A DNA stretch of 64,000 nt, taken from positions 1-64,000 of the forward strand of contig NZ_FMWS01000014.1 in NCBI RefSeq assembly GCF_900103255.1, read 5' to 3'. The position numbers were made by a program, and so were the translations under genes. Origin of the DNA: Gilliamella bombi (GTDB lineage: Bacteria > Pseudomonadota > Gammaproteobacteria > Enterobacterales > Orbaceae). The first letter of the stretch is position 1, and each line of letters begins with the position of its first letter. This document shows positions 38,095 through 47,600 of the stretch, one piece after another. Under the pieces are notes generated by a model. It did not search any database and was not told where the DNA came from. It saw only the letters and a program-made list of their open reading frames with translations.

Positions 38095-38814
38095 ATGTTA
38101 ATTAATGCTAAAAATATTCTCGAAAAATTAAATCCACATAATAAAGTAAATTACGATTCTGTTTTAAAAGAAGTGATTAATAATTGGCAATCAGAATCAG
38201 TTCGACCAAAGTTATTAATTCATAGTTGTTGTGCACCTTGTAGTACCTATGTTTTAGAGTATTTAGCACAATATGCAGATATTACGATTTATTTTGCTAA
38301 TTCTAATATCCATCCCAGAGTTGAATATGAGCACCGTAGTGTGGTGCAACAGAAATTTATTGCTGATTTTAATCAAAAAACAGGTAATAACGTTCAATTC
38401 TTAGAAGCACCTTATCAGCCAGCAGAATTTATTAAACAAGTTGGTCATTTGCGTAATGCGCCCGAAGGTGGCGAGCGTTGCCATATTTGTTATAAAATGC
38501 GATTAGATCTGGCCGCAATTAAAGCAAAAGAATTGGGCTTTGACTATTTTGCAAGTGCTTTAACACTAAGCCCTAAAAAGAATAGCCAAAAAATAAACGA
38601 ACTGGGGTTTGAAATTCAAGAGATCTTTTCGGTCAATTATCTGCCTTCTGATTTCAAAAAAAATAACGGTTATAAACGCTCTATTGAATTATGCAAGGAG
38701 TATGATGTGTATCGTCAATGTTATTGCGGTTGTATTTTTGCCGCCAAATCACAAGGTGTTGATTTGAAAAATGTGATTGCGATAGCTAAGCAAGGTTTAG
38801 AAAAAGGTTTATAA
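38095..38814 (+). CDS. queH: epoxyqueuosine reductase QueH
   Basis: QueH (formerly DUF208) reduces epoxyqueuosine to queuosine in tRNA and is the cobalamin-independent alternative to QueG. The 239-residue protein carries the conserved metal and cluster cysteines: LIHSCCAPCS near residue 41, GERCHICYKMRLD near 125 and YRQCYCGCIFA near 205. FDYFASALTLSPKKNSQKIN matches the family. It precedes a very large iron-sulfur activase-like gene on the same strand, 190 bases downstream. QueA and Tgt are not in the window. Confidence 0.92.
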   Translation: MLINAKNILEKLNPHNKVNYDSVLKEVINNWQSESVRPKLLIHSCCAPCSTYVLEYLAQYADITIYFANSNIHPRVEYEHRSVVQQKFIADFNQKTGNNVQFLEAPYQPAEFIKQVGHLRNAPEGGERCHICYKMRLDLAAIKAKELGFDYFASALTLSPKKNSQKINELGFEIQEIFSVNYLPSDFKKNNGYKRSIELCKEYDVYRQCYCGCIFAAKSQGVDLKNVIAIAKQGLEKGL

Positions 38815-39005
38815 CTATTAGGGACATTTAATTATAGACCATACTCAAACGTATAGTTACCTGAAACTTTTTGACACTGTTATTATCTGCGGAAAGATAT
38901 TTTTTAAACAGAACTATTAAAAAATTTGAACATTTAACTATAATTATCATTTATAAAATTAATTTTCTGATAGTCAGTTATATTCTTGCTAAATGTGAGT
39001 TTATT

Positions 39006-42000
39006 ATGTCAAAACTTTATAAGTTAGGATTGGATGTTGGTTCTACAACAGCTAAATGTGTGTTGCTTGATGAGCATGGCAATTTTGTTTATACCAATTA
39101 TGTTCGCCATAATACCCATATTATAGCAACTGTGTTGCGATTATTAGATGAGATAGTACAAAAACTTGGCAATAATATTATCTTGTCGGTGAAAGTGACT
39201 GGTTCGGCAGGGATGGGGATTTCGGAAAAAGCAGAGATTGCTTTTATTCAAGAAGTGGTAGCTGCTTCAGAAGTTGTGCAACGAAAATATCCCGAAGTAA
39301 GAACATTGATTGATATAGGGGGAGAAGATAGTAAGATGATCTTCTTCTTCCCAGATCGTCCACCAGATATTCGTATGAATGGCAGTTGTGCTGGAGGAAC
39401 TGGAGCGTTTATCGATCAGATGGCAACGTTACTTAATACTCCAGTTCAACAATTCGATCTCCTCGCCCAAAATCACAACCAAATTTACCCAATCGCTTCT
39501 CGTTGTGGTGTTTTTGCTAAAACCGATGTCCAAAATCTGATTAGTCGTAACGTTTCAAAAGAAAATATCGCATATTCTGTTTTGCATGCCGTTTGTATTC
39601 AGTTAGTTAACACCTTAGCGCGTGGTTATGACGTTGTACCAAAAGTGATGTTAATTGGTGGACCATTTTCATTTATTCCAACACTTGGTAAAGCGGCTTT
39701 AGAGACTTTAAAGCTAACTGAAGATCAAATTGTAAAAACTGAACATCCCACGTTATTGTCGGCTTGGGGAGCTGCAATTCATCTTTTGGATCGTACTGAA
39801 CTTTCAATTACTGATTTTATTGCAAAATTAAATGCCTCAACAAAAATAACCACTAATCAGTCTTTTAGATTAAATCCATTATTTAATAAATTATTGTCTT
39901 TTAATGATTGGAAAAAACAAAGAAAATATATTGAAATTCCTAAAATTAAGCTAGCTGATTATCAAAAACAAAACGCTTTTTTAGGTATTGATAGTGGATC
40001 TACAACTACAAAAATTACCTTAATTGGTGAAGATGACGAGTTGCTTTTTACCTATTATGCACCAAATAATGGTCACTCTATTGGTGCTTTAAGCAAAGGT
40101 TTAACACAATTAAAGCAAGAAATTGCATCATCAAGCAAAAACATTGTTATTGCTCGCACAGGTGTTACAGGTTATGGCGAAGAGCTATTAAAAGCAGCTT
40201 TTGCTTTTGACGATGGACTTGTTGAAACGATGGCGCATTTTGCCGCTGCAAAACATATCGATCATGAGGTAAGCTTTGTGATGGATATCGGCGGCCAAGA
40301 TATGAAAGCTATTTTTATATCCAATGGTGTTGTTAATCATATTGAACTTAATGAAGCTTGTTCATCAGGATGTGGGTCGTTTATTGAAACATTTGCTAAA
40401 TCACTTAATTTTAATACGATCGACTTTGCTGATGCAGCTTGTAAATCAACAAGCCCTTGCGATTTAGGTACACGATGCACTGTTTTTATGAATTCTAAAG
40501 TTAAACAAGCTTTGCGCGAGAATGCTACCGTTGGTGATATTTCAGCTGGGTTGGCTTTTTCAGTCATAAAAAATGCGATTCACAAAGTATTAAAACTCCA
40601 CGATATGCGAAAACTAGGTGATCATATTGTGGTACAAGGTGGAACTTTTAAAAATCCAGCAGTTTTTAGAGCGTTAGAACAATTAACTGGTGCACAAATT
40701 ACGAGTTCTAATATACCTGAATTAATGGGGGCTTATGGCTCTGCATTAGTAGCAAAAAATCACTATCAACAAAACCCAATAGCATCAACGTTTATTGGTT
40801 TAAACAATTTATACAAAGCCGAAGATAACAAAGCTAAACCTTCGCGTTGTAAAGGGTGCGAAAATAAATGCGATATTGTAATTTATCGTTTTGCTAATGG
40901 GCAACGCTATTATTCAGGCAATAAATGTGAACGTTTTTTAAGTAATAATCCTCAAAAAGATAACAATTCATTTAATATGTTTGATTATAAAAATGCGTTG
41001 TTATTTGATCGTATTGCAATTTCAACTTCTAATGCAAAAATCAATATTGGCATTCCGCGAGTGTTAGGGCAATACGAAAATTTTCCTTTTTGGCATACGT
41101 TATTAACTCACAGTGGCATTAAGGTTACTCTTTCGCCATTTTCAACCAATGCTATTTATGAAAAAGGGGCAGGAACAGTCATGTCTGATAGTGTTTGTTT
41201 TCCTGCTAAGTTGGTACATGGGCACATTATGGAACTTATTGAACAAAAGGTTCATCGTATTTTTATGCCCATGGTGGTTTTTGAGTCTGCGCAGTTTGAT
41301 AATGCTGTGAATAGTTATAACTGTCCAATAGTCAGTAGTTATGCTGAAGTGGTAAATAGTGCGATTAATCCCGAAATTAAATATGGCTTGCCAATTGATC
41401 ATCCGGTTGTTAATTTCACCAATATTAAATTACTTAAAAAAGGCTGTATTAAGAATTTAACTTCGTTAGGTATTAATAAAGCTGTGGCAGAGAAAGCATT
41501 TTCTAGTGCAATAATTGCTCAATCTGAATTTAAAAAATCACTTTATAATAAAGCAATTGAGGTCTTAAATAATGCTAAACAAACAGGAAGTTATGTATTT
41601 GTTTTAGCGGGGCGCCCTTATCATAGTGACAGTTTAATAAACCATAAAACTCCCGAAATCTTAAATGCACTTGGTTGCGATGTGATTACTGAAGATTCGG
41701 TATTGGGAGCGATCAATCAATTGTCACCAGAACTACAAATCTGTTCACAGTGGAGTTATCCAAATCGTTTATATGCTGCGGCAACCTTTGTGGCACAACA
41801 AGCAAATAATATTCAATTCGTTCAACTCAATTCATTCGGTTGCGGACCTGATGCGATTGTCACCGATGAATGTAAGGCGATATTAGAATCAAAAGGCAAA
41901 ACCTGTACGATTATTCGTGTTGATGAAATTTCAGCAACGGGATCCGTTCGCTTACGTTTGCGGTCAATAATTGAATCCATCCGTATGAATCACCAACAGC

Positions 42001-43280
42001 CATTAAAATCTGTTGAACGTAAAAAAATAGCTATTTTTAATAAACAAGATAAACAGCGTAGGACGATACTAGCTCCGTTTCTTTCTGACTTTTATTCGCC
42101 AATTTTACCGTCAGTATTTGCATTATTGGGCTATAAACTAGAAACATTGCCAAAACCAGATAAAACTTCGGTTGAGTGGGGATTAAAATATTGTAATAAC
42201 GAGATTTGCTATCCAGCAACCATTATTGTTGGCGATATTATCAAAGCTCTTCAATCTGGTAAGTATAATCGTGACGAAGTTGCGATTGGAATTACTCAGA
42301 CAGGGGGACAGTGTCGTGCAAGTAGTTATCTATCATTAATTAAAAAGGCCATGATTAGTAATGGTTTTGAAGATATACCAATCATATCACTTAGTCTTAA
42401 GAACATGAATCAGAGTGAACAGCCAGGTTTTAAAATTAATTGGCTTAAAGCACTGCCAACTTCTTTTTTTGCTATGTTGTTTACTGATTCATTAGCTAAA
42501 ATGTATTACGCTGTAGCGCCTAGAGCAAAGATAAAACAACAAGTTGATCAACTCAAGGATCTTTACATAAGAAAATTAGAGCAGGCTATTAGTCAGTATA
42601 AAGGTCATAAAGCAATTTATACACTATTAGCCGAAGCAGTTGCTGATTTTAACCAAGTAGAAGTTCTAAACAAAAATTGCCCACAAATTGGTATTGTAGG
42701 TGAAATCTATGTTAAATATAATAATTTTGGTAACCAACACAGTATTGATTGGTTAATTGATCAAGGCATTGAGCCAGTGATACCTCCAATGCTCGAATTT
42801 TTTGTTCAAGGCTTTGTAAATTTTGATAGTAATATTGATAATCACCTTGAATCGAAAAGGTATCTTTCCTATTTATTACACTTTTTTGAGAAGATTGCAC
42901 AACGTTATATTGATAAAACTAATCAAATTCTGGCTAATTTTAAATATTATCAACCATTTCATAATATCCGTGATATAGCAAAAAAAGCTGAACAAATTCT
43001 TAATTTAAGTAACCAATTTGGAGAAGGCTGGTTGATTCCAGCAGGCATCATGAGTTTTGCTGAGTATGGTATTAACAATGTCATTAGTTTGCAACCTTTT
43101 GGCTGTATTGCTAATCATGTGGTTTCAAAAGGTGTTGAAAAACGTATGCGTGACTTGAATCCTAAACTTAATTTATTGTATTTGGATTTTGATGATGGGG
43201 CAGGAGAAGTAAACGTGCTAAATCGTTTACATTTTATGGTTAGCTCATTAAAGTATACGCAATTACAACGTATTGTTTAA
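39006..43280 (+). CDS. 2-hydroxyacyl-CoA dehydratase activase-related protein (double BadF/BcrA ATPase plus DUF2229 and HgdB-like parts)
   Basis: Starting at MSKLYKLGLDVGSTTAKCV (39006) the product is 1424 residues; a 45-codon extension upstream lacks family features. It holds two ASKHA ATPase domains: domain 1 with GLDVGSTTAK (about 8), SCAGGTGAF and SRCGVFAK; domain 2 with GIDSGSTTTK (about 325), EACSSGCGSF and TRCTVFMN. The glycine/cysteine pairs bind the shared Fe4S4 cluster in HgdC-type activators. Then comes CKGCENKCD with GNKC (about 618-640), a DUF2229 part with DSVCFPAKLVHGH, and a C-terminal part with NEICYPATI and QPFGCIAN. Such fusions are widespread in anaerobes. The substrate is unknown, and ATP-driven electron delivery is inferred from the family. 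Confidence 0.82.
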   Translation: MSKLYKLGLDVGSTTAKCVLLDEHGNFVYTNYVRHNTHIIATVLRLLDEIVQKLGNNIILSVKVTGSAGMGISEKAEIAFIQEVVAASEVVQRKYPEVRTLIDIGGEDSKMIFFFPDRPPDIRMNGSCAGGTGAFIDQMATLLNTPVQQFDLLAQNHNQIYPIASRCGVFAKTDVQNLISRNVSKENIAYSVLHAVCIQLVNTLARGYDVVPKVMLIGGPFSFIPTLGKAALETLKLTEDQIVKTEHPTLLSAWGAAIHLLDRTELSITDFIAKLNASTKITTNQSFRLNPLFNKLLSFNDWKKQRKYIEIPKIKLADYQKQNAFLGIDSGSTTTKITLIGEDDELLFTYYAPNNGHSIGALSKGLTQLKQEIASSSKNIVIARTGVTGYGEELLKAAFAFDDGLVETMAHFAAAKHIDHEVSFVMDIGGQDMKAIFISNGVVNHIELNEACSSGCGSFIETFAKSLNFNTIDFADAACKSTSPCDLGTRCTVFMNSKVKQALRENATVGDISAGLAFSVIKNAIHKVLKLHDMRKLGDHIVVQGGTFKNPAVFRALEQLTGAQITSSNIPELMGAYGSALVAKNHYQQNPIASTFIGLNNLYKAEDNKAKPSRCKGCENKCDIVIYRFANGQRYYSGNKCERFLSNNPQKDNNSFNMFDYKNALLFDRIAISTSNAKINIGIPRVLGQYENFPFWHTLLTHSGIKVTLSPFSTNAIYEKGAGTVMSDSVCFPAKLVHGHIMELIEQKVHRIFMPMVVFESAQFDNAVNSYNCPIVSSYAEVVNSAINPEIKYGLPIDHPVVNFTNIKLLKKGCIKNLTSLGINKAVAEKAFSSAIIAQSEFKKSLYNKAIEVLNNAKQTGSYVFVLAGRPYHSDSLINHKTPEILNALGCDVITEDSVLGAINQLSPELQICSQWSYPNRLYAAATFVAQQANNIQFVQLNSFGCGPDAIVTDECKAILESKGKTCTIIRVDEISATGSVRLRLRSIIESIRMNHQQPLKSVERKKIAIFNKQDKQRRTILAPFLSDFYSPILPSVFALLGYKLETLPKPDKTSVEWGLKYCNNEICYPATIIVGDIIKALQSGKYNRDEVAIGITQTGGQCRASSYLSLIKKAMISNGFEDIPIISLSLKNMNQSEQPGFKINWLKALPTSFFAMLFTDSLAKMYYAVAPRAKIKQQVDQLKDLYIRKLEQAISQYKGHKAIYTLLAEAVADFNQVEVLNKNCPQIGIVGEIYVKYNNFGNQHSIDWLIDQGIEPVIPPMLEFFVQGFVNFDSNIDNHLESKRYLSYLLHFFEKIAQRYIDKTNQILANFKYYQPFHNIRDIAKKAEQILNLSNQFGEGWLIPAGIMSFAEYGINNVISLQPFGCIANHVVSKGVEKRMRDLNPKLNLLYLDFDDGAGEVNVLNRLHFMVSSLKYTQLQRIV

Positions 43281-43359
43281 TAACTATAATGGCTTATGGT
43301 TATGTGATAATGTATAAAATTATTCATAGTAATGGATTTACAAGGAGGATCAGTTAGTT

Positions 43360-43968
43360 GTGTTGTCGATTTATCAATTAAAACCAAAATTTCAAGCATT
43401 ACTTAGACCATATGCCAATGCTCTTTATAAAGCAAATTTTACAGCCAATCAAGTAACATTAATAGCTGGATTTGGATCGATTTTTATCGCTTTCATTGTT
43501 GGAGTATTAGCCAAATATCAATGGATTTTTTTTCTTATTCCAATATGGATGTTTATCCGTATGGCACTTAATGCCATTGATGGTATATTAGCAAGAGAAT
43601 ATTACCAAAAATCAAATTTAGGTGCTTATTTAAACGAAATTTGTGATGTTGTGTCTGATAGCGCATTGTTACTCATTTTTACACAAATTGAATGTGTCAA
43701 TAACTATTTAGTCATTTTAGTGGTTTTATTGTCGTTATTAACAGAATACAGTGGCGTGCTAGGTGTTATGATTGGTGCTTCACGGCGGTATGATGGACCA
43801 ATGGGTAAGAGCGATCGAGCATTTGTGCTTGGTGGAATTAGTCTAGCGATTGCCACTTATTTATTACCTTTAAGTTACATCAATGCGCTATTATGGATCA
43901 TTAGTATTTTGCTTGTTTGTACTGTAATTAACAGAATACGAAATGGCATTCAAGAAGTCCAAAAATAA
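43360..43968 (+). CDS. ynbA: CDP-alcohol phosphatidyltransferase YnbA
   Basis: The start is GTG behind AAGGAGGAT. The 202-residue membrane enzyme begins LSIYQLKPKFQALLRPYANALYK, like E. coli YnbA. The CDP-alcohol signature is present as DGILAREYYQKSNLGAYLNEICDVVSD, with Asn in place of the third-from-last Asp position; the same substitution occurs in E. coli YnbA as I recall it. It should condense a CDP-diacylglycerol with a polar alcohol phosphate. It begins the ynb cluster. Confidence 0.88.
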   Translation: MLSIYQLKPKFQALLRPYANALYKANFTANQVTLIAGFGSIFIAFIVGVLAKYQWIFFLIPIWMFIRMALNAIDGILAREYYQKSNLGAYLNEICDVVSDSALLLIFTQIECVNNYLVILVVLLSLLTEYSGVLGVMIGASRRYDGPMGKSDRAFVLGGISLAIATYLLPLSYINALLWIISILLVCTVINRIRNGIQEVQK

Positions 43969-43979
43969 CGAGGGGAAAT

Positions 43980-45731
43980 ATGCGTCAACAGCAACAAAAA
44001 ACATTTATTAGTTATGATGGCTGTCAGTTATTCTATCGCTATTGGCCTGTTATTGATAGCAATGCTAATCAACCTAAAGCAATAGTCATTTTTCATCGTG
44101 GGCATGAACATTCAGGACGTGTTGCACATTTTGCTGATGAATTAAATCTACCAGATTATCAAATCTTTGCTTGGGATGCTAGAGGTAATGGTCAATCAGA
44201 AGGTGAGCGAGGTGATGCTCCTAATTTTGCAACATTAATTAAAGATGCTAACTGTTTCATTGAACACATCATGCAGGAGTATAACCTCCGTCAAGAAGAT
44301 ATTGCTATTATAGCCCAAAGTGTTGGTGCTGTGATTGCTTCGGCATGGGTACATGACTATGTGCCAAATATTCGTGCCTTGGTATTAGGTTCACCAGCTT
44401 TTAGCGTAAAATTATATGTACCATTAGCGGTGCCAGGATTGAAATTACTATATAATTTGAAAGGGAATTTTTTTGTTAATAGTTATGTCAAACCTAATTT
44501 ATTAACGCATGATTTAGAAAGAGCAACTTCGTTTACAAAAGACCCATTAATTACTCGACCTATTTCTGTACGACTTTTGCTTGATTTATATTCAGTATCA
44601 GATCGTGTTGTTAAAGATGCAAATGCAATTACCGTCCCAACACAATTGTTAGTTTCTGGATCGGATTATGTAGTAAGACGAAAACCGCAAAGACAGTTTT
44701 ACGATAATTTGGGCACACAACAAAAAGAATTTCACATTCTCCCAGGGTTTTATCATGATACATTTGGCGAAAAAGAACGAAAATTCGCTATCGATCGTGC
44801 AAGACGATTTATTATTGGTTGTTTCGCCAATCAAATTTGTGTACCGCCATTAGTTAATGCTGATCTTGTAGGATATACTAGGCAAGAAGCAGATAATTTA
44901 ACGATGCCTCCATCGGGTTTGATTAAACCTATATACTGGAAGTTTATTAAAGCCAATTTAAAATATGTCAGTAAAATATCTGACGGAATTAGGCTTGGTA
45001 TCGATACGGGATTTGATTCGGGTAGTACGCTTGACTATGTTTACCGTAATGAACCATCGGGAACATCAAAATTGGGGCGTTTTTTTGATTATGTTTATTT
45101 ACAATCTATTGGTTGGCGAGGAATTCGACAACGAAAAGTACATCTTGAAGAGCTATTAAAACTAGCTATCAATAAATTATATGATCAGAACTATTCTGTC
45201 GATATTGTTGATATAGCAGCAGGGCATGGGCGTTATATTTTAGAAACGATTAATCAAATTGCCAATAAACCCAATTCGATTTTACTACGAGATTATAGTG
45301 ATATTAATGTGCTTGCAGGTCAAACATTAATAGAAGAGAAAGGATTAGTAAATATAGCACGTTTTGAAAAAGGTGATGCTTTTAATCGTGAGCAACTAGC
45401 CCAATTATCACCTAAACCAACTTTAGCTGTTGTATCTGGTTTGTATGAGCTGTTTAGTGATAATCAGTTGCTACGTAACTCTTTATCTGGCCTTGCTGAC
45501 TCAATACCTGAAGGGGGATATTTAATTTATACCAATCAGCCATGGCATCCTCAATTGGAATTTATAGCAAGAGCGTTAACATCACATCGTGATGGTCAAC
45601 CATGGATTATGCGAAGACGAACTCAACGTGAAATGGATCAGTTGGTTGCAACTGCTGGGTTTAAAAAAATAACAATGCGTATTGATCAGTGGGGGATTTT
45701 TACTGTATCGCTAGCACAACGAATAAAATAA
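43980..45731 (+). CDS. ynbC: YnbC: alpha/beta hydrolase fused to a methyltransferase-like domain
   Basis: The 583-residue protein has an N-terminal Hydrolase_4-type alpha/beta hydrolase with FHRGHEHSGR (oxyanion region, about 37), nucleophile elbow AQSVG (about 121), LVSGSDYVV and GFYHDTFGE (acid and His). Its C-terminal half (about 330-583) carries VDIVDIAAGHGRYILETI, a class I SAM-binding glycine loop, and ends in a Rossmann-like fold. The pair resembles lysophospholipase and lipid-tailoring enzymes. Its stop codon shares one base with the ynbD start (TAATG), giving translational coupling. Confidence 0.85.
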   Translation: MRQQQQKTFISYDGCQLFYRYWPVIDSNANQPKAIVIFHRGHEHSGRVAHFADELNLPDYQIFAWDARGNGQSEGERGDAPNFATLIKDANCFIEHIMQEYNLRQEDIAIIAQSVGAVIASAWVHDYVPNIRALVLGSPAFSVKLYVPLAVPGLKLLYNLKGNFFVNSYVKPNLLTHDLERATSFTKDPLITRPISVRLLLDLYSVSDRVVKDANAITVPTQLLVSGSDYVVRRKPQRQFYDNLGTQQKEFHILPGFYHDTFGEKERKFAIDRARRFIIGCFANQICVPPLVNADLVGYTRQEADNLTMPPSGLIKPIYWKFIKANLKYVSKISDGIRLGIDTGFDSGSTLDYVYRNEPSGTSKLGRFFDYVYLQSIGWRGIRQRKVHLEELLKLAINKLYDQNYSVDIVDIAAGHGRYILETINQIANKPNSILLRDYSDINVLAGQTLIEEKGLVNIARFEKGDAFNREQLAQLSPKPTLAVVSGLYELFSDNQLLRNSLSGLADSIPEGGYLIYTNQPWHPQLEFIARALTSHRDGQPWIMRRRTQREMDQLVATAGFKKITMRIDQWGIFTVSLAQRIK

Positions 45732-47068
45732 TGGATAAAGTAAAACTAGGATTTAATAAGCTAACTATTTATAAGTTTATATGGTTAATTTGTTTAGCTA
45801 TTTTCTTTTTTACTAGCTATAATTTTGCCAATTGGTTTACCTCTACACGTAGTGATGTAGGAAGTATAGTTTTTAAATGGGAACATTCAATTCCATTGTG
45901 GTCTTGGTCTATCGTACCTTATTGGTCGATAGACCTTATGTATGGACTAGCAATATTACTTGTTTGCTCTCATCGAGCTCTAAAAATACTTTGTCTTCGA
46001 CTTTTATCCGCTCAGATTATTTGTATTATCTGTTTTTTGATTTTTCCGCTTAAGTTTTCTTTTGAGCGCCCAACATTAGATGGATTATCGGGATTATTAT
46101 TTGATATTTTGATGGGATTTGATAAACCTTTTAATCAAGCGCCATCGCTTCACATTACATTATTGGTTATTTTATGGCAATTTTATGCTAGCTATTTTCG
46201 TGGTGTGTGGCGCTATATTTTACATATTTGGTGTTTATTAATTGCTTTATCTGTATTAACAACTTGGCAACATCACTTTTTTGACGTCCCTACAGGGGTC
46301 GGAGTAGGGTGTTTCTGTATTTGGTTATGGCCAAATGATAGTCTATCACCAATAAAAAATTACCAATTACCTAAGCAGTATTTTTGGAGTAGTGTTTATT
46401 TTTTACTGTTCGCATTTTCCTTTTATATTGCTATTTACTTTTATTCATGGGCATTGTGGTTATTATGGTTTTCTGTTGCATTTTTATTAGTTTCAGTAAA
46501 CTATTTACTAGTTGGCACAGTCGGTTTTCAAAAACAGACTAATGGAAAATTTAATCTTGTAGTTACTATTTTATATCTGCCTTATTTTGTGATTATATGG
46601 GTTAATTCACGATTGTGGACATTTAAAAACAAGTCGGTAGATTTGATTTGTGATAATGTTTATTTAGGTAGAATACCTTCCAATAATACTTTGCGCACAA
46701 ATCATTTTTTCTCAATTGTTGATCTTTGCGCTGAATTACCAATTCCTCATTTTAATGGTCAGTACAATCTCATCCCTGTATTAGATATGACGCCACTGAC
46801 GATTGAACAATGTCAACAAGCAGCTGAAATTATTAATCAGCATTACAAAAAAGGTAAATTATTAGTCTGTTGTGCTTTGGGATATTCGCGCAGTGCTACC
46901 GCTATTATTGCTTGGTTATTGTTAACTAAAAGAGCATCGAACTTAGATGAAGCAATAAGTATGGTAAAAGAACGCCGTCATACAATTGTTATTACAGCCA
47001 AGCAACGAATAATTTTGTTAGACTGGTTTTTACAAATAAAAAAAGGAAGTCAGTATGTTAAATCATGA
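45731..47068 (+). CDS. ynbD: YnbD: PAP2-type and dual-specificity phosphatase membrane protein
   Basis: The ATG at 45731 overlaps the ynbC stop; a longer frame from 45689 is not needed. The 445-residue protein has an N-terminal multi-helix PAP2-like region (with QAPSLHITLLVIL and TTWQHHFFDVPTGVGVG) and a C-terminal dual-specificity phosphatase domain with the CX5R loop CALGYSRSA near residue 383. E. coli YnbD has the same architecture (430 residues). It probably removes a phosphate from a lipid headgroup intermediate, on the outer or inner face depending on domain. Confidence 0.88.
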   Translation: MDKVKLGFNKLTIYKFIWLICLAIFFFTSYNFANWFTSTRSDVGSIVFKWEHSIPLWSWSIVPYWSIDLMYGLAILLVCSHRALKILCLRLLSAQIICIICFLIFPLKFSFERPTLDGLSGLLFDILMGFDKPFNQAPSLHITLLVILWQFYASYFRGVWRYILHIWCLLIALSVLTTWQHHFFDVPTGVGVGCFCIWLWPNDSLSPIKNYQLPKQYFWSSVYFLLFAFSFYIAIYFYSWALWLLWFSVAFLLVSVNYLLVGTVGFQKQTNGKFNLVVTILYLPYFVIIWVNSRLWTFKNKSVDLICDNVYLGRIPSNNTLRTNHFFSIVDLCAELPIPHFNGQYNLIPVLDMTPLTIEQCQQAAEIINQHYKKGKLLVCCALGYSRSATAIIAWLLLTKRASNLDEAISMVKERRHTIVITAKQRIILLDWFLQIKKGSQYVKS

Positions 47069-47540
47069 TGAATCAAAAAAATTAACAACAGATTGTCAAA
47101 CATCACTTGTGATATTTTGTGGATTACTGACTATCAGTTTATTAATTGGTTTATTATTGTTGTTTTTCACTATTACAGCATTATGCTTTGGATTGATCTC
47201 AAATTGGATGATTAACGATGCTTTACCATTAACCTTATTTTGTTTTGCTGCCTTTATTATGGGATTGATTGGGATTTATTACACATTAAGAATTCAATTT
47301 GATAAACAACTGTTTAATTATTTGTCTACTCGCAACAAACAACTCGCTAATACACTTATTGAGTTAGATAATGTTCTGTTAACCCTTCATTTAATTAAGT
47401 CCAATCAGTTAATAAAACGAACTATCATTGAACGCCAACAAGGTACATTAAGGTTGTTTAGAAAACAAATAACATCACTGATTATACAAATTATATTGTT
47501 AATAGGAGCATGGTTTAGTGGCATTATTCAATCTTGGTAA
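47055..47540 (+). CDS. unknown three-helix membrane protein inside the ynb cluster
   Basis: The 161-residue protein has strong hydrophobic segments at about 17-50, 57-77 and 143-159 and a charged middle (RNKQLANTLIELDNVLLTLHLIK). It starts 14 bases inside ynbD, with AAGGAAG upstream, so it is co-translated. I recognise no family, and the E. coli ynbABCD group as I recall it has no counterpart. Its position between ynbD and ynbB suggests a subunit or regulator of the lipid enzymes. Confidence 0.75.
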   Translation: MLNHDESKKLTTDCQTSLVIFCGLLTISLLIGLLLLFFTITALCFGLISNWMINDALPLTLFCFAAFIMGLIGIYYTLRIQFDKQLFNYLSTRNKQLANTLIELDNVLLTLHLIKSNQLIKRTIIERQQGTLRLFRKQITSLIIQIILLIGAWFSGIIQSW

Positions 47541-47600
47541 TTCAGTTAAAGTAAAATTGGTTCATATTTAACAGCGGACAAGCAATAAGGAGAAAGGAAT

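Noticed and set aside
38871-39005. 45-codon N-terminal extension of the giant activase frame
   Set aside because: It has no family features and the conserved ASKHA start begins at 39006.
45689-45730. GTG start for ynbD within ynbC
   Set aside because: The ATG at 45731 has the TAATG overlap with ynbC and matches the family start.
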